A stretch of 64,000 nucleotides of DNA from Bradyrhizobium archetypum (GCF_013114835.1 NZ_JAAVLW010000005.1:682001-746000); one strand, 5' to 3'. Positions 27,626 through 37,161 are shown, numbered from the stretch's first letter. Numbers and translations are program-made. Notes: a model not told the origin generated them from the letters alone.

Positions 27626-27934
27626 ATGCGACCTTCCTCCGCACTTATCGCCTGCGGCTTTCTGCTTGCCGCCTCGGCCGCTTTTGCCGACAGCCGCGTC
27701 TTCATCGTGGCCAACCAGGCCGATGGCTACGGCGTCGACCAGTGCCTCGCCCAAGGCCACACCTGCGGCGCCCACGCCGCCCGCTCCTACTGCCAGTCAC
27801 GGGAATTTGCACAGGCCACCGCCTACCGCCGCATCGACCCCGAGGAGATGACGGGTGCGGTTCCAGGCGATCGCGGCGATCGCTGCTCAGGCCCGGCGTG
27901 CGGTGAATTCGTCGCGATTACCTGCCAGCGCTAG
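27626..27934 (+). CDS. Small exported Cys-containing protein of unknown function
   Basis: 102 residues: Sec signal peptide (MRPSSALIACGFLLAASAAFA, cut before D-S-R) and a mature part of about 80 residues with six cysteines (C40, C47, C56, C86, C91, C99 approximately), probably disulfide-bonded in the periplasm. The D-Q-C-L-A-Q-G and Y-C-Q-S-R-E segments are not recognised as a named domain. It lies 172 bases before the DUF2865 gene. Confidence 0.7.
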   Translation: MRPSSALIACGFLLAASAAFADSRVFIVANQADGYGVDQCLAQGHTCGAHAARSYCQSREFAQATAYRRIDPEEMTGAVPGDRGDRCSGPACGEFVAITCQR

Positions 27935-28106
27935 GCCTGAATATTTCCGTAGAATCAACGGCCCGTTTGCCACATCCGCGCCGTGGAAACGACGTGACGC
28001 TGCCCCGAGAAGCGGCTATTGGGATGCAGCCTTGGCCGCAGAACGCTGCCTTGGCCCCGCGATCCAGGCTTGTTGGGCCGCGCGGATCAGCCCTCAATGG
28101 CCGGAT

Positions 28107-29270
28107 ATGCTTGAAATTCGCAACCTTCGCCCTTTCCTTCGGATTTTGACCTGCGCCCTCCTGCTCGGCGCCGCCATGGGCGCGCGCGCTCTGGCGCAGA
28201 CGAACGAGGACGCCATGGCGCAGATGAGCCAGGACGCGCCTCCGAACGCGCAAGGCAATCCGATCTGCATCCGGCTCGAAGGACAATTGGCAACCATCGA
28301 CCGTGGCGCCGGCACCGGCGACCCCGCCAAGGATGAACAAATCCGCCGCTATCAGGAGGCCCAGGGCAAGCAGCAGGCCGAACTCGATCGGGTCTCGCTG
28401 CAGGCCAAGCGCATGGGTTGCGAAAGCTCGGGCTTTTTCTCGCTGTTCAGTGGCCGCTCAGCCGAATGCGGTCCGGTGAACAACCAGATTCAGCAGATGC
28501 GCGCCAACCTCGACCAGATCACCACCAGCCTGGAGCGGCTGCGTAGCGGCGGTATCGGCGGCACTGAGCGCGAAAACCAGCGCCGTTCGGTGCTGATCGC
28601 GCTCGCGCAGAACAATTGCGGCCCGCAATACGCCGCCGCCGCGCGCGGTCCCGGCAACTTCATCGACAACCTGTTCGGCAACAACAATACGCTGCCACCG
28701 CCCAGCGCCGATCTCGGCGCGCCGTCCGGCACCTTCCGCACCGTCTGCGTCCGCACCTGCGACGGCGGCTACTTCCCGGTGTCGTTCGCCACCTATCAGG
28801 CGCGGTTTCAGGACGACGAGCGGACCTGCAAGGCGCTTTGCCCGGCGACGGAGGCGACGCTGTTCACCTACCGCAACCCGGGCGAAGACATCAATCAGGC
28901 GGTCTCGATCAACGGCCAGCCCTATACGTCGCTGCCAAACGCGTTCAAATTCCGCACCGAGTTCAATCCCTCCTGCGCCTGCAAGGCAGCAGGCCAGACC
29001 TGGTCGGAAGCGCTGAAGTCGGTCGACGACAGGGCCGGGATCGAACAGGGCGACATTATCGTCACGGAAGAGAGCGCGAAGCGGATGCAGCAGCGCGGGC
29101 AGTCGAAAGGCGCGCCGCCGCCTGCGGCCAACAAAAAGGGCACCGCGCCCGGCGGCACCACCGCCACCGCGCCAGCACCGGCGGCTCCGGCCGACACGGC
29201 GGCCACTACCAACGACAAGGACAAGCCGATCCGTACCGTCGGCCCGACTTTCATCCCGCCGAAGCCGTAG
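28107..29270 (+). CDS. DUF2865 domain protein, exported
   Basis: 387 residues from ATG 28107, the codon that places a signal peptide at the N-terminus (hydrophobic L-T-C-A-L-L-L-G-A-A-M-G-A, cut near A-L-A-Q); the open frame runs further upstream without a signal. A coiled-coil stretch (about 70-165) precedes the DUF2865 core, C-V-R-T-C-D-G-G-Y-F-P-V-S-F near 211-224 with further conserved Cys (C-K-A-L-C-P, P-S-C-A-C-K). The C-terminus is an Ala/Pro/Thr-rich linker. Periplasmic or envelope role presumed; function unknown. Confidence 0.85.
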   Translation: MLEIRNLRPFLRILTCALLLGAAMGARALAQTNEDAMAQMSQDAPPNAQGNPICIRLEGQLATIDRGAGTGDPAKDEQIRRYQEAQGKQQAELDRVSLQAKRMGCESSGFFSLFSGRSAECGPVNNQIQQMRANLDQITTSLERLRSGGIGGTERENQRRSVLIALAQNNCGPQYAAAARGPGNFIDNLFGNNNTLPPPSADLGAPSGTFRTVCVRTCDGGYFPVSFATYQARFQDDERTCKALCPATEATLFTYRNPGEDINQAVSINGQPYTSLPNAFKFRTEFNPSCACKAAGQTWSEALKSVDDRAGIEQGDIIVTEESAKRMQQRGQSKGAPPPAANKKGTAPGGTTATAPAPAAPADTAATTNDKDKPIRTVGPTFIPPKP

Positions 29271-29327
29271 CGCCAGCCATCGAACATCTTACGGCGGGGG
29301 GCGCGATCACGGCCTCGTATTTTGTCG

Positions 29328-30242
29328 CTACGGCTCGCGCTCGCGGCCCCACGGGAAGAGAGCGGACGGAAAATCCGCTGCGTAGCGGTGACCTTTCCGC
29401 CGGCGCGGTTGTTCCTGCGGAGGATTAGGATCGGGTTCGACCACTTTCCGATACAGATGCCAGGTGGCATGACCGAGTATCGGCAGAACGGCGGCGAGTC
29501 CAACGAAGACCGGCAGTGAACCGATCACCAGCAGCGCCGCGACAATCAGGCCCCACCCGGCCATCGGAACCGGATTCTTCATCACGACGCGCAGTGACGT
29601 GCGGATAGCATCGATCGCAGTCGCATGCCGGTCAAGCATCAACGGAAACGACACGACGCTGACGCACAGCGCGACGACCGCGAACAGAAAACCGACGCCG
29701 CAACCGATGATGATGAGTGACCATCCGTCCGGCGTCGTCAGCACGCGCGTTAAAAAGTCGGGAATGCTCGCAGCCGGCGCGTGGCCAAAGATTTCAACGT
29801 AGATCGCGTTCGCTGCGCCGATCCAGGCTCCGAACAGAACGAGCAGGAGCACGCCAAGCTCGATCATGGCGCCGAAGGATGGCGCCTGCAGCACGTTGAG
29901 CGCATCCCATGCGCCGACTTCCTCGCCGCGCTCGCGGCGGCGGCTGAGCTCATAGAGACCGATCGCGGCAAAGGGTCCAATCAAGGCAAACCCGGCTGCC
30001 AGCGGAAACAGCAGCGGCAGTATCGAGTAGCCAAGGACCATCCTGAACAGGGCAATACCGAGGACGGGATAAATCACGCACAGGACAACCGCGTGACTTG
30101 GCACTGCCTTGAAGTCTTCCCAGCCCAGGCGCAGCGCCTCGTTCAGGTCGGAAAGTTCGATCTTGCGAATGGGATATGTGGCGGCCTCGCCGAATACGTG
30201 CCGTCCTACTTTTGCGATGCTGTCGGAATATAGAGTGGCCAT
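29328..30242 (-). CDS. DUF2189 family inner-membrane protein
   Basis: 304 residues from ATG 30242, placed 7 bases after GGGAGG (the GTG at 30248 is too close to that site). Six membrane helices: about 50-70, 72-95, 122-145, 170-200, 220-245 and 247-262. The N-terminal I-R-K-I-E-L-S-D-L-N-E-A-L-R-L-G-W-E-D-F pattern is typical of DUF2189. The C-terminus is a basic, Pro/Arg-rich tail. No function is known for the family. Confidence 0.85.
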   Translation of the reverse strand: MATLYSDSIAKVGRHVFGEAATYPIRKIELSDLNEALRLGWEDFKAVPSHAVVLCVIYPVLGIALFRMVLGYSILPLLFPLAAGFALIGPFAAIGLYELSRRRERGEEVGAWDALNVLQAPSFGAMIELGVLLLVLFGAWIGAANAIYVEIFGHAPAASIPDFLTRVLTTPDGWSLIIIGCGVGFLFAVVALCVSVVSFPLMLDRHATAIDAIRTSLRVVMKNPVPMAGWGLIVAALLVIGSLPVFVGLAAVLPILGHATWHLYRKVVEPDPNPPQEQPRRRKGHRYAADFPSALFPWGREREP

Positions 30243-30789
30243 GCGCACCCTCCCGTGCTCTTAAGTTGCGGCGGTCAAAACGACGCGCCGCAACCGCGCG
30301 CCTCCGCCCTGATGTGCGAAAGTCGCGGTCGAGCCGGGTACGGCAAACCCAAGTTCAGCGAAGGAGCTTAGCCGGACGAAACTTGTCGCGACCTGCCGCG
30401 TGAGCTTAGCGCGGTTGGACGGAGAAAGCACGCACTGTTGGGTGAATTGTGCATGCGCTCAGTCGTTTGGTGCGACGCATCATTCAAGCTAGGGTGCCGG
30501 CTGGCGCTCGCCGGCTTGAGGCAGCGTGTAGCGCAGCTCCACGAGCCTTGGTTCCCTATTGATCTATTGACGCCAGCCCCGACGCGTATCATCTTAATTT
30601 CTGACGCCCCCGATCTGATGATTAGCGGTCGTAACGTGTGCTCGGTGCCACGTTTGGATGTCGCGACCGGTCAAAGTGGGCGAGGCAAGACGCACTGCGA
30701 TGGCGCATGTGAAGTCAGCCGTCGAAGCAGGTGTGAGCTCCGCCCTTTGATTCGTCTCCGTTGCCTTTGGTGGCAAGGAGGAGCGAGGG
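30243..30789. other. Long non-coding region before the oxidase operon
   Basis: About 547 bases between the DUF2189 gene (leftward) and coxM (rightward). Open frames here have no protein-like composition. I searched by eye for an FNR/FixK box (TTGAT-N4-ATCAA) and did not find one; TTGATCTATTGAC near 30560 is not a match. A strong AAGGAGG lies just before coxM. Confidence 0.5.
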
Positions 30790-31623
30790 ATGGTTGTCGC
30801 CGTCATACTGCTCTTGGTCGCAATCGGCTCGGTGCTGTTTCACATCTACAGCCCGTGGTGGTGGACGCCGATCGCCACCAACTGGAGCTATATTGACCAT
30901 ACCATCAACATAACCTTCTGGATCACCGGCGTGGTTTTCTTCGCCGTGATCGCTTTCATGGCCTATTGCGTCTTCCGCTTCCATCACAAGGAGGGAAGAC
31001 AGGCGCACTACAATCCGGAGAACAAGAAGCTCGAGTGGTGGCTCAGCATCGGGACGGCGATCGGCGTCGCAGCCATGTTGGCGCCTGGACTGTTCGTCTG
31101 GCACCAGTTCGTCACGGTTCCGGCTGATGCCACCGAGGTCGAGGTGATGGGCCAGCAGTGGCAATGGAGCTTCCGCCTACCGGGCAAGGATGGCCGGATG
31201 GGCACGACCGACGTCCGCAACATCAGTCCCGAAAATCCCATGGGCTTGAATCGCGACGACCCGCACGGGCAGGACGATGTCGTGATCGAAAGTGGCGAGT
31301 TGCACCTGCCGGTCGGAAAGCCGGTCAAGGTTTTGCTGCGCTCCGTCGACGTCCTGCACGATTTCTACGTACCTGAATTCCGGGCCAAGATGGATATGGT
31401 GCCAGGCATGGTCACCTATTTCTGGATGACCCCGATCCGAACCGGAACGTTCGATGTGCTGTGCGCCGAATTGTGCGGCGCTGCGCACGCGCAGATGCGC
31501 TCCAAGGTCATCGTCGAGGAAGATGCTGAATATCACGCCTGGCTGGAGCAACAGAAGACGTTTGCAGAATTGTCAGGACGAACCGCCGTTACGAAGGCGA
31601 CGTACAGACCCGGCGGCAAGTAG
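30790..31623 (+). CDS. coxM: Heme-copper oxidase subunit II (CuA protein), CoxM-like
   Basis: 277 residues: two membrane helices (about 3-20 and 45-70), then the periplasmic cupredoxin domain. The CuA ligands are complete: H190, C225, E227, C229, H233 and M236 (L-C-A-E-L-C-G-A-A-H-A-Q-M). The aromatic Q-Q-W-Q-W-S-F electron-entry patch is present. There is no fused cytochrome c (no CxxCH). It accepts electrons from cytochrome c. The gene order II-I-III-III matches coxMNOP, the alternative oxidase cluster of Bradyrhizobium, hence the name (inference from layout). Confidence 0.92.
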   Translation: MVVAVILLLVAIGSVLFHIYSPWWWTPIATNWSYIDHTINITFWITGVVFFAVIAFMAYCVFRFHHKEGRQAHYNPENKKLEWWLSIGTAIGVAAMLAPGLFVWHQFVTVPADATEVEVMGQQWQWSFRLPGKDGRMGTTDVRNISPENPMGLNRDDPHGQDDVVIESGELHLPVGKPVKVLLRSVDVLHDFYVPEFRAKMDMVPGMVTYFWMTPIRTGTFDVLCAELCGAAHAQMRSKVIVEEDAEYHAWLEQQKTFAELSGRTAVTKATYRPGGK

Positions 31624-31642
31624 GATGCCGCTGCTTGGATAG

Positions 31643-31674
31643 ATCGGGTGTGAGATCAATTCATTCACCCCGAT
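31643..31674 (+). other. Intercistronic hairpin between coxM and coxN
   Basis: ATCGGGTGTGA at 31643-31653 pairs with TTCACCCCGAT at 31664-31674 with a bulged T and a small loop, in the 75-base gap between the two oxidase genes. There is no T-run, so it is more likely an mRNA-stability or processing element than a terminator. Confidence 0.35.
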
Positions 31675-31698
31675 GGAAACGACCGAGGAGGTATTTCT

Positions 31699-33474
31699 AT
31701 GGTCGATGTTCCATATGAAGCAACCGTCGACGTTCCGCCTGCCGAAGTTGCGGATGTTGAACTCTATCACCCCAAAAGCTGGTGGACACAGTACGTCTTC
31801 TCGCAGGACGCCAAAGTCATCGCCATCCAATACTCGCTGACGGCGACGGCAATCGGACTCGTGGCGCTGGTGCTGTCATGGTTGATGCGCCTGCAACTGG
31901 GATTTCCCGGCACGTTCTCCTTCATCGATGCAAATCAATATCTCCAGTTCATCACCATGCACGGCATGATCATGGTGATCTACCTGCTCACGGCGTTGTT
32001 CCTGGGAGGTTTCGGCAACTACCTTATCCCGCTGATGGTCGGCGCGCGCGACATGGTTTTCCCCTATGTGAACATGCTGAGTTACTGGGTCTACCTGCTC
32101 GCCGTCATCGTGCTTGCTTCGGCCTTCTTCGTGCCCGGCGGACCCACCGGCGCAGGCTGGACGCTGTACCCGCCGCAGGCGATTCTCTCCGGCACCCCCG
32201 GGCAGGATTGGGGCATCATTCTCATGCTGTCCTCCCTGATCCTGTTCATCATCGGCTTCACCATGGGTGGATTGAATTACGTGGTGACGGTGCTGCAGGC
32301 GCGCACCCGCGGCATGACGCTGATGCGGTTGCCGCTCACGGTGTGGGGCATCTTTACCGCCACGGTGATGGCGCTGCTGGCGTTCCCGGCGCTGTTCGTC
32401 GCCTCGGTCATGATGCTGTTCGACCGCGTGCTGGGAACCAGTTTCTTCATGCCTGCGCTCGTCGAGATGGGGCAGCAGATGAAGTATGGCGGCGGCAGCC
32501 CGATTCTGTTCCAGCACCTCTTCTGGTTCTTCGGTCATCCCGAAGTCTATATCGTCGCCCTGCCCGCCTTCGGCATCGTTTCCGACCTGATCAGCACACA
32601 TGCGCGAAAGAACATCTTCGGCTATCGCATGATGGTTTGGGCCATTGTGGCGATCGGCGCGCTCAGCTTCATCGTGTGGGCACACCACATGTATGTGAGC
32701 GGCATGCACCCGCATTTCGGGTTCTTCTTCGCCACCACGACGCTCATCATCGCCATCCCGACCGCCATCAAGGTCTACAACTGGGTGCTAACGCTGTGGC
32801 GCGGCGACATTCATCTCACGGTCCCAATGCTGTTCGCCCTCGGCTTTATCATAACATTCGTGAACGGCGGGCTCACCGGCCTCTTCCTAGGCAACGTCGT
32901 CGTGGATGTGCCGCTTTCGGATACTATGTTCGTCGTCGCACATTTCCACATGGTGATGGGCGTGGCACCCATCATGGTTGTGCTGGGAGCAATCTATCAT
33001 TGGTACCCCAAGGTCACCGGGCGGATGCTCAACGAGGCGCTCGGCAAGCTTCATTTCTGGGTCACCTTCCTCGGCGCCTACCTGATCTTCTTTCCCATGC
33101 ACTACCTCGGACTGCTCGGCGTTCCGCGCCGATATCACGATATTGGCGAAGCGGCATTCCTCACGCCGTCCGTGCATACGCTGAATGCGTTCATGAGCGT
33201 GGTGGCGTTGATCGTGGGTCTCGCCCAGATACTGTTCCTGTTCAACCTGGTCTGGAGCCTGTTCAAGGGTAAGGCCTCCGGCGGCAATCCGTGGCGGGCA
33301 ACAACATTGGAGTGGCAGACACCGGAGACGCCGCCCGGACACGGCAACTGGGGCAAGGAGCTCCCGGTGGTCTATCGCTGGGCCTATGACTACAGCGTGC
33401 CAGGTGCCCCCGAGGACTTCATTCCGCAGAACCAGCCGCCGGCGAGACGGACGGCCCAGGGGGCTGCAACGTGA
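31699..33474 (+). CDS. coxN: Heme-copper oxidase subunit I (A1 type), CoxN-like
   Basis: 591 residues with twelve predicted helices. Ligands: heme a H88 (T-M-H-G-M) and H417; CuB H280, H329 and H330; heme a3 H415 (V-A-H-F-H-M). The D-channel Asp D118 (G-A-R-D-M-V-F-P) and the glutamate of G-H-P-E-V-Y (E282) with cross-linking Y284 are present, so this is an A1-type, proton-pumping design. It starts after AGGAGG and its stop overlaps the next start (GTGA). It is the catalytic O2-reducing subunit in the inner membrane. Confidence 0.96.
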   Translation: MVDVPYEATVDVPPAEVADVELYHPKSWWTQYVFSQDAKVIAIQYSLTATAIGLVALVLSWLMRLQLGFPGTFSFIDANQYLQFITMHGMIMVIYLLTALFLGGFGNYLIPLMVGARDMVFPYVNMLSYWVYLLAVIVLASAFFVPGGPTGAGWTLYPPQAILSGTPGQDWGIILMLSSLILFIIGFTMGGLNYVVTVLQARTRGMTLMRLPLTVWGIFTATVMALLAFPALFVASVMMLFDRVLGTSFFMPALVEMGQQMKYGGGSPILFQHLFWFFGHPEVYIVALPAFGIVSDLISTHARKNIFGYRMMVWAIVAIGALSFIVWAHHMYVSGMHPHFGFFFATTTLIIAIPTAIKVYNWVLTLWRGDIHLTVPMLFALGFIITFVNGGLTGLFLGNVVVDVPLSDTMFVVAHFHMVMGVAPIMVVLGAIYHWYPKVTGRMLNEALGKLHFWVTFLGAYLIFFPMHYLGLLGVPRRYHDIGEAAFLTPSVHTLNAFMSVVALIVGLAQILFLFNLVWSLFKGKASGGNPWRATTLEWQTPETPPGHGNWGKELPVVYRWAYDYSVPGAPEDFIPQNQPPARRTAQGAAT

Positions 33475-34175
33475 GCGCCATCGTTCTGGTCATGGCGGTG
33501 ATTGCAGTCATCGCCGGATGGTGGCTTTCGCAGCAACGGCTGACAGCGAAGCCCTGGCTGGAAGAAGGTTCGATCGATGACTTCCCCGGCACGGGAGCAA
33601 TGACCGTGCCGGCAGCGAAGCTCGGATTGGGAGTGTTTCTCGCCGTCGCTACCTCGCTGTTCGCGCTCTTCATCAGCGCCTACTCCATGCGCATGAACAT
33701 GGTGGACTGGCGGGCACTGCCGGTGCCGGCACTGCTCTGGTTCAATACCGGCGTTCTGGTTTTGAGCAGTGTCGTGATGCAATGGGCATACATGTCTGCG
33801 CAACGCGACAATATGGACGGTGTGATCGTCGGCCTCTGCGCAGGGGGAGCATCCGCCATCATATTCCTGATCGGGCAGTTGCTGGCGTGGCAGCAACTCA
33901 GTGCCGCGGAATATTTCGTGGCGTCCAATCCAGCCAATTCCTTCTTCTACCTGATCACCGCGGCGCACGGGCTGCATCTGATGGGCGGTCTGGTGGCCCT
34001 GGGGAGAACAACTGCCAAAGTATGGCGCGGCGCTGAGATGCCCCAGCTACGCCTGAGCGTGGAGCTCTGTGCCATCTACTGGCACTTCCTGCTGTTGGTC
34101 TGGCTGGCCTTGCTTGGCCTGCTGACGGGCTGGACTGACGATTTCGTCGACATCTGTCGCCGGCTACTCACCTAG
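33471..34175 (+). CDS. coxO: Heme-copper oxidase subunit III-like protein, CoxO-like
   Basis: 234 residues, GTG start overlapping the coxN stop by four bases. About seven membrane helices, with family features Y-S-M-R-M-N-M-V-D-W near 66 and the C-terminal H-G-L-H-L-M-G-G-L-V and Y-W-H-F-L-L-L-V-W of subunit III. The first helix (3-19) is an unusual N-terminal hydrophobic segment followed by a cytochrome-oxidase-like linker. A second subunit III-type gene follows; the pair is the coxO-coxP feature of the alternative oxidase. Confidence 0.88.
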   Translation: MSAIVLVMAVIAVIAGWWLSQQRLTAKPWLEEGSIDDFPGTGAMTVPAAKLGLGVFLAVATSLFALFISAYSMRMNMVDWRALPVPALLWFNTGVLVLSSVVMQWAYMSAQRDNMDGVIVGLCAGGASAIIFLIGQLLAWQQLSAAEYFVASNPANSFFYLITAAHGLHLMGGLVALGRTTAKVWRGAEMPQLRLSVELCAIYWHFLLLVWLALLGLLTGWTDDFVDICRRLLT

Positions 34176-34185
34176 GAGAGACCAG

Positions 34186-34908
34186 ATGGCAGAGACTGCG
34201 CTGACAGATCATGGGGAGCCGGCCGCGCGGGCTGCCGGCTGGCGGGGCATTGCCGCCGATTGGTCCTCCGATCAGCGCGCGTTCAAGAATGTCTCCTGGG
34301 GGAAGGCCATGATGTGGATCTTCCTCCTGAGCGACACCTTCATCTTCAGTTGTTTCCTGCTGTCCTACATGACCGCACGAATGTCCACGACCGTGCCGTG
34401 GCCGAACCCGAGTGAAGTCTTCGCTCTCAACATCGGCGGCACGCACATCCCGCTCATCCTGATCGCCATCATGACATTCATCCTGATCAGCAGCAGCGGG
34501 ACGATGGCGATGGCCGTCAATTTCGGCTACCGCCGCGATCGCGTCAAAACCGCAACCCTGATGCTGGTTACCGCGGCGTTCGGCGCAACGTTTGTCGGCA
34601 TGCAGGCTTTCGAATGGACCAAGCTGATCATGGAAGGCGTGCGGCCTTGGGAAAACCCCTGGGGCGCGGCGCAGTTTGGTTCGAGCTTTTTCATGATCAC
34701 GGGCTTCCACGGCACCCACGTGACGATCGGCGTGATTTTCCTGATCGCGATTGCGCGAAAGGTCTGGCGGGGCGACTTCGACGTCGAAAGGCGCGGCTTT
34801 TTCACAAGCCGGAAGGGCCACTACGAGATCGTCGAAATCACCGGCCTGTACTGGCACTTCGTCGATCTGGTGTGGGTGTTCATCTTTGCCTTTTTCTATC
34901 TTTGGTGA
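34186..34908 (+). CDS. coxP: Heme-copper oxidase subunit III, CoxP-like
   Basis: 240 residues with about six to seven helices and clear subunit III signatures: G-K-A-M-M-W-I-F-L-L-S-D-T-F-I-F near 36-51, G-M-Q-A-F-E-W near 137, F-H-G-T-H-V-T-I-G-V near 168, and Y-W-H-F-V-D-L-V-W-V-F near the end. Start after GAGAG at 34173, 10 bases from the coxO stop. It supports proton uptake into and stability of subunit I. Confidence 0.93.
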   Translation: MAETALTDHGEPAARAAGWRGIAADWSSDQRAFKNVSWGKAMMWIFLLSDTFIFSCFLLSYMTARMSTTVPWPNPSEVFALNIGGTHIPLILIAIMTFILISSSGTMAMAVNFGYRRDRVKTATLMLVTAAFGATFVGMQAFEWTKLIMEGVRPWENPWGAAQFGSSFFMITGFHGTHVTIGVIFLIAIARKVWRGDFDVERRGFFTSRKGHYEIVEITGLYWHFVDLVWVFIFAFFYLW

Positions 34909-34917
34909 GGCCAGCGC

Positions 34918-35325
34918 ATGACAAACGTAGCGGTAGATTTAGGAGCCCAGCAACCCTCGCTGCACACTCACAAGCATGATGCAGCCGCCGTGGCCGCCGC
35001 AGCCAGGCACGCCGAGGGACAGCAGCACCCGATCAAGCTCTATCTCGTGGTCTGGGGATGGTTGTTCGTTCTCAGCACCTGCTCCTATCTCGTCGACTAC
35101 TTTGGCCTCCACGGCTATCTCAGATGGTCGCTGATCCTGCTGTTCATGGTGTTGAAAGCCGGCTTGATCGTCGCCGTCTTCATGCACATGGCCTGGGAGC
35201 GGCTGGCGCTCGCCTATGCCATCCTGCTGCCCCCGGTGCTGGTGCTGGTCTTCGTGGCCATCATGGTGTTCGAATCCGAGTACACGCACCTGATCCGGGT
35301 GCTGTTCTTCGCATCGCCGACTTGA
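34918..35325 (+). CDS. Cytochrome oxidase subunit IV (prokaryotic COX4 type)
   Basis: 135 residues: a polar, His/Ala-rich N-terminus of about 35 residues, then three helices (about 42-60, 70-95 and 100-125). The H-P-I-K-L-Y-L-V-V-W-G-W and V-F-M-H-M-A-W-E-R segments match bacterial subunit IV. It starts 9 bases after coxP and closes the operon. No hemes, copper-chaperone or assembly genes follow, so maturation must rely on genes elsewhere. Confidence 0.88.
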   Translation: MTNVAVDLGAQQPSLHTHKHDAAAVAAAARHAEGQQHPIKLYLVVWGWLFVLSTCSYLVDYFGLHGYLRWSLILLFMVLKAGLIVAVFMHMAWERLALAYAILLPPVLVLVFVAIMVFESEYTHLIRVLFFASPT

Positions 35326-35406
35326 GTACCGCCGCCTCGCGCCAGAAGGAGGAGGTTTTTCCCGAAGCCGCCCTATCGGGAAATCATCAACTCGCTGGGC
35401 TAGGGC

Positions 35407-37161
35407 TTATCCCTCAAACACGTCCGCCGAGGCGCGGCCGGCGCGGGCGACCAGCCTTTCGTCGGGCGCGGGCAGCGCCTTGCCGTTGTCACGGAAGCGG
35501 TTGGTGATGGGATAGCGGCGGTCGCGGCCAAAATTCTTTTCCGTCACCTTGACGCCCGGCGCCGCCTGTCGGCGCTTGTATTCGGCGACGTTGAGCAGCC
35601 GGTCGATCCGTGTCACCACGTCTGCTCGGAAACCGGCCGCGATGATCGTGGCGAGCGGCTCCTCGCGCTCGACCAGCCGTTCGAGGATGGCGTCGAGCAT
35701 GTCGTAGGGCGGTAGCGAATCCTGGTCGGTCTGGTTCTCGCGCAACTCCGCGGTCGGCGGCCGCGTGATGATGTTGACCGGGATCACCTCGCCCGACGGC
35801 CCGAGCGCGCCGTCCGGCTTCCATTCGTTGCGCAGGCTCGAGAGCCGGAACACTTCGGTCTTGTAGATGTCCTTGATCGGATTGAAGCCGCCGTTCATGT
35901 CGCCGTAGATCGTGGCGTAGCCGACCGACATTTCCGACTTGTTGCCCGTCGTGACCACCATCGCGCCCGTCTTGTTGGAAATCGCCATCAACAGCGTGCC
36001 GCGGGTGCGCGCCTGCAAATTCTCCTCCGTGATGTCGCGCGGCAGGCCGGCGAACGGGGCTGACAGGATCTTCTCGAAACCATTGACGGCATCCGCGATC
36101 GGCAGCACCTCGTAGCGGATGCCGAGCGCCTTGGCGAGCTTGGCGGCATCGTCCAGCGAGACCTGCGCGGTGAAGCGGAACGGCAGCATCACGCCGCGCA
36201 CTTGGTCGGCACCGAGCGCATCCACCGCGATCGCCGCGCACAGCGCGGAATCGATGCCGCCGGAGATACCGAGCAGCACACCGGGAAATCCGTTCTTGCG
36301 AACGTAGTCGCGCAGGCCCAGCACGCAGGCCGCGTAATCGCCCTTGTCGCCTTCCACGATCGGCACGACCGGCCCCGAGCAGCGCCAGCCGTCGGCGCCC
36401 TTGCTCCAGAGCAGGGTGATGATGCTCTCCTCGAACGCGGGCATTTGCGCCGCGACCGAAAGGTCGGCATTGAGCGCAAACGACGCGCCGTCGAACACCA
36501 GTTCGTCCTGCCCGCCGATCTGGTTGAGATAGATCAGCGGCAGGCCGCTCTCGGTGACGCGCGCGACCGCGATCGAGAGCCTGAGATCGTTCTTGTCGCG
36601 CGCGTAAGGCGAGCCGTTTGGCACCACCAGAATTTCCGCGCCGGTCTCGGCGAGACACTCGACGACGTTTTCGTATTCCTCGGACTCTTCGAGCCAGATG
36701 TCCTCGCAGATGGGAACGCCGATCCGGATGCCCTTGACGGTCACCGGCCCGGAAGCCGGCCCGCGCGCGAACAGCCGCTTTTCGTCGAACACGCCGTAAT
36801 TTGGCAAATTGGCCTTGAAGCGAAGCGCGGCAATGCGGCCCTGATCGAGCAGCGCGCAGGCATTATAGAGCTTGCCGTCCTCGACCCAGGGCGTGCCGAT
36901 CAGCACAGCCGGGCCGCCGCCCGCGGTCTCGCGCGCAAGCTCTTCGACCGCTGCGCGGCAGGCGGCCTGGAAGGCGGGCTTCAGCACCAGGTCTTCCGGT
37001 GGATAGCCGCAGATGAACAATTCCGGCAGGAGCAGCAGATCGGCGCCGTCGGCCGCAGCCTGCTCGCGCGCGGCACGCGCCTTGGCGGCATTTCCCGTGA
37101 CGTCGCCGACCGTCGGGTTCAACTGCGCCAGCGTGATCCTGAATAATTTGGGTTCGGTCAT
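35407..37161 (-). CDS. nadE: Glutamine-dependent NAD+ synthetase NadE
   Basis: 584 residues from ATG 37161 (the frame is open to 37209 but the family begins near MTEPKL). N-terminal nitrilase-like glutaminase domain with the triad E47, K116 and C152 (P-I-C-E-D-I-W), then an NAD synthase domain with the PP-loop S-G-G-I-D-S-A near 300. It amidates nicotinic acid adenine dinucleotide with ammonia from glutamine. It follows dgkA by 44 bases on the same strand. Confidence 0.96.
   Translation of the reverse strand: MTEPKLFRITLAQLNPTVGDVTGNAAKARAAREQAAADGADLLLLPELFICGYPPEDLVLKPAFQAACRAAVEELARETAGGGPAVLIGTPWVEDGKLYNACALLDQGRIAALRFKANLPNYGVFDEKRLFARGPASGPVTVKGIRIGVPICEDIWLEESEEYENVVECLAETGAEILVVPNGSPYARDKNDLRLSIAVARVTESGLPLIYLNQIGGQDELVFDGASFALNADLSVAAQMPAFEESIITLLWSKGADGWRCSGPVVPIVEGDKGDYAACVLGLRDYVRKNGFPGVLLGISGGIDSALCAAIAVDALGADQVRGVMLPFRFTAQVSLDDAAKLAKALGIRYEVLPIADAVNGFEKILSAPFAGLPRDITEENLQARTRGTLLMAISNKTGAMVVTTGNKSEMSVGYATIYGDMNGGFNPIKDIYKTEVFRLSSLRNEWKPDGALGPSGEVIPVNIITRPPTAELRENQTDQDSLPPYDMLDAILERLVEREEPLATIIAAGFRADVVTRIDRLLNVAEYKRRQAAPGVKVTEKNFGRDRRYPITNRFRDNGKALPAPDERLVARAGRASADVFEG

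Noticed and set aside
30555..30570. FNR/FixK box before the oxidase operon
   Set aside because: TTGATCTATTGAC does not match TTGAT-N4-ATCAA, and no better site was found in the leader.
31782..33272. 496-codon plus-strand frame
   Set aside because: Out of frame within coxN, which has all metal ligands in its own frame.
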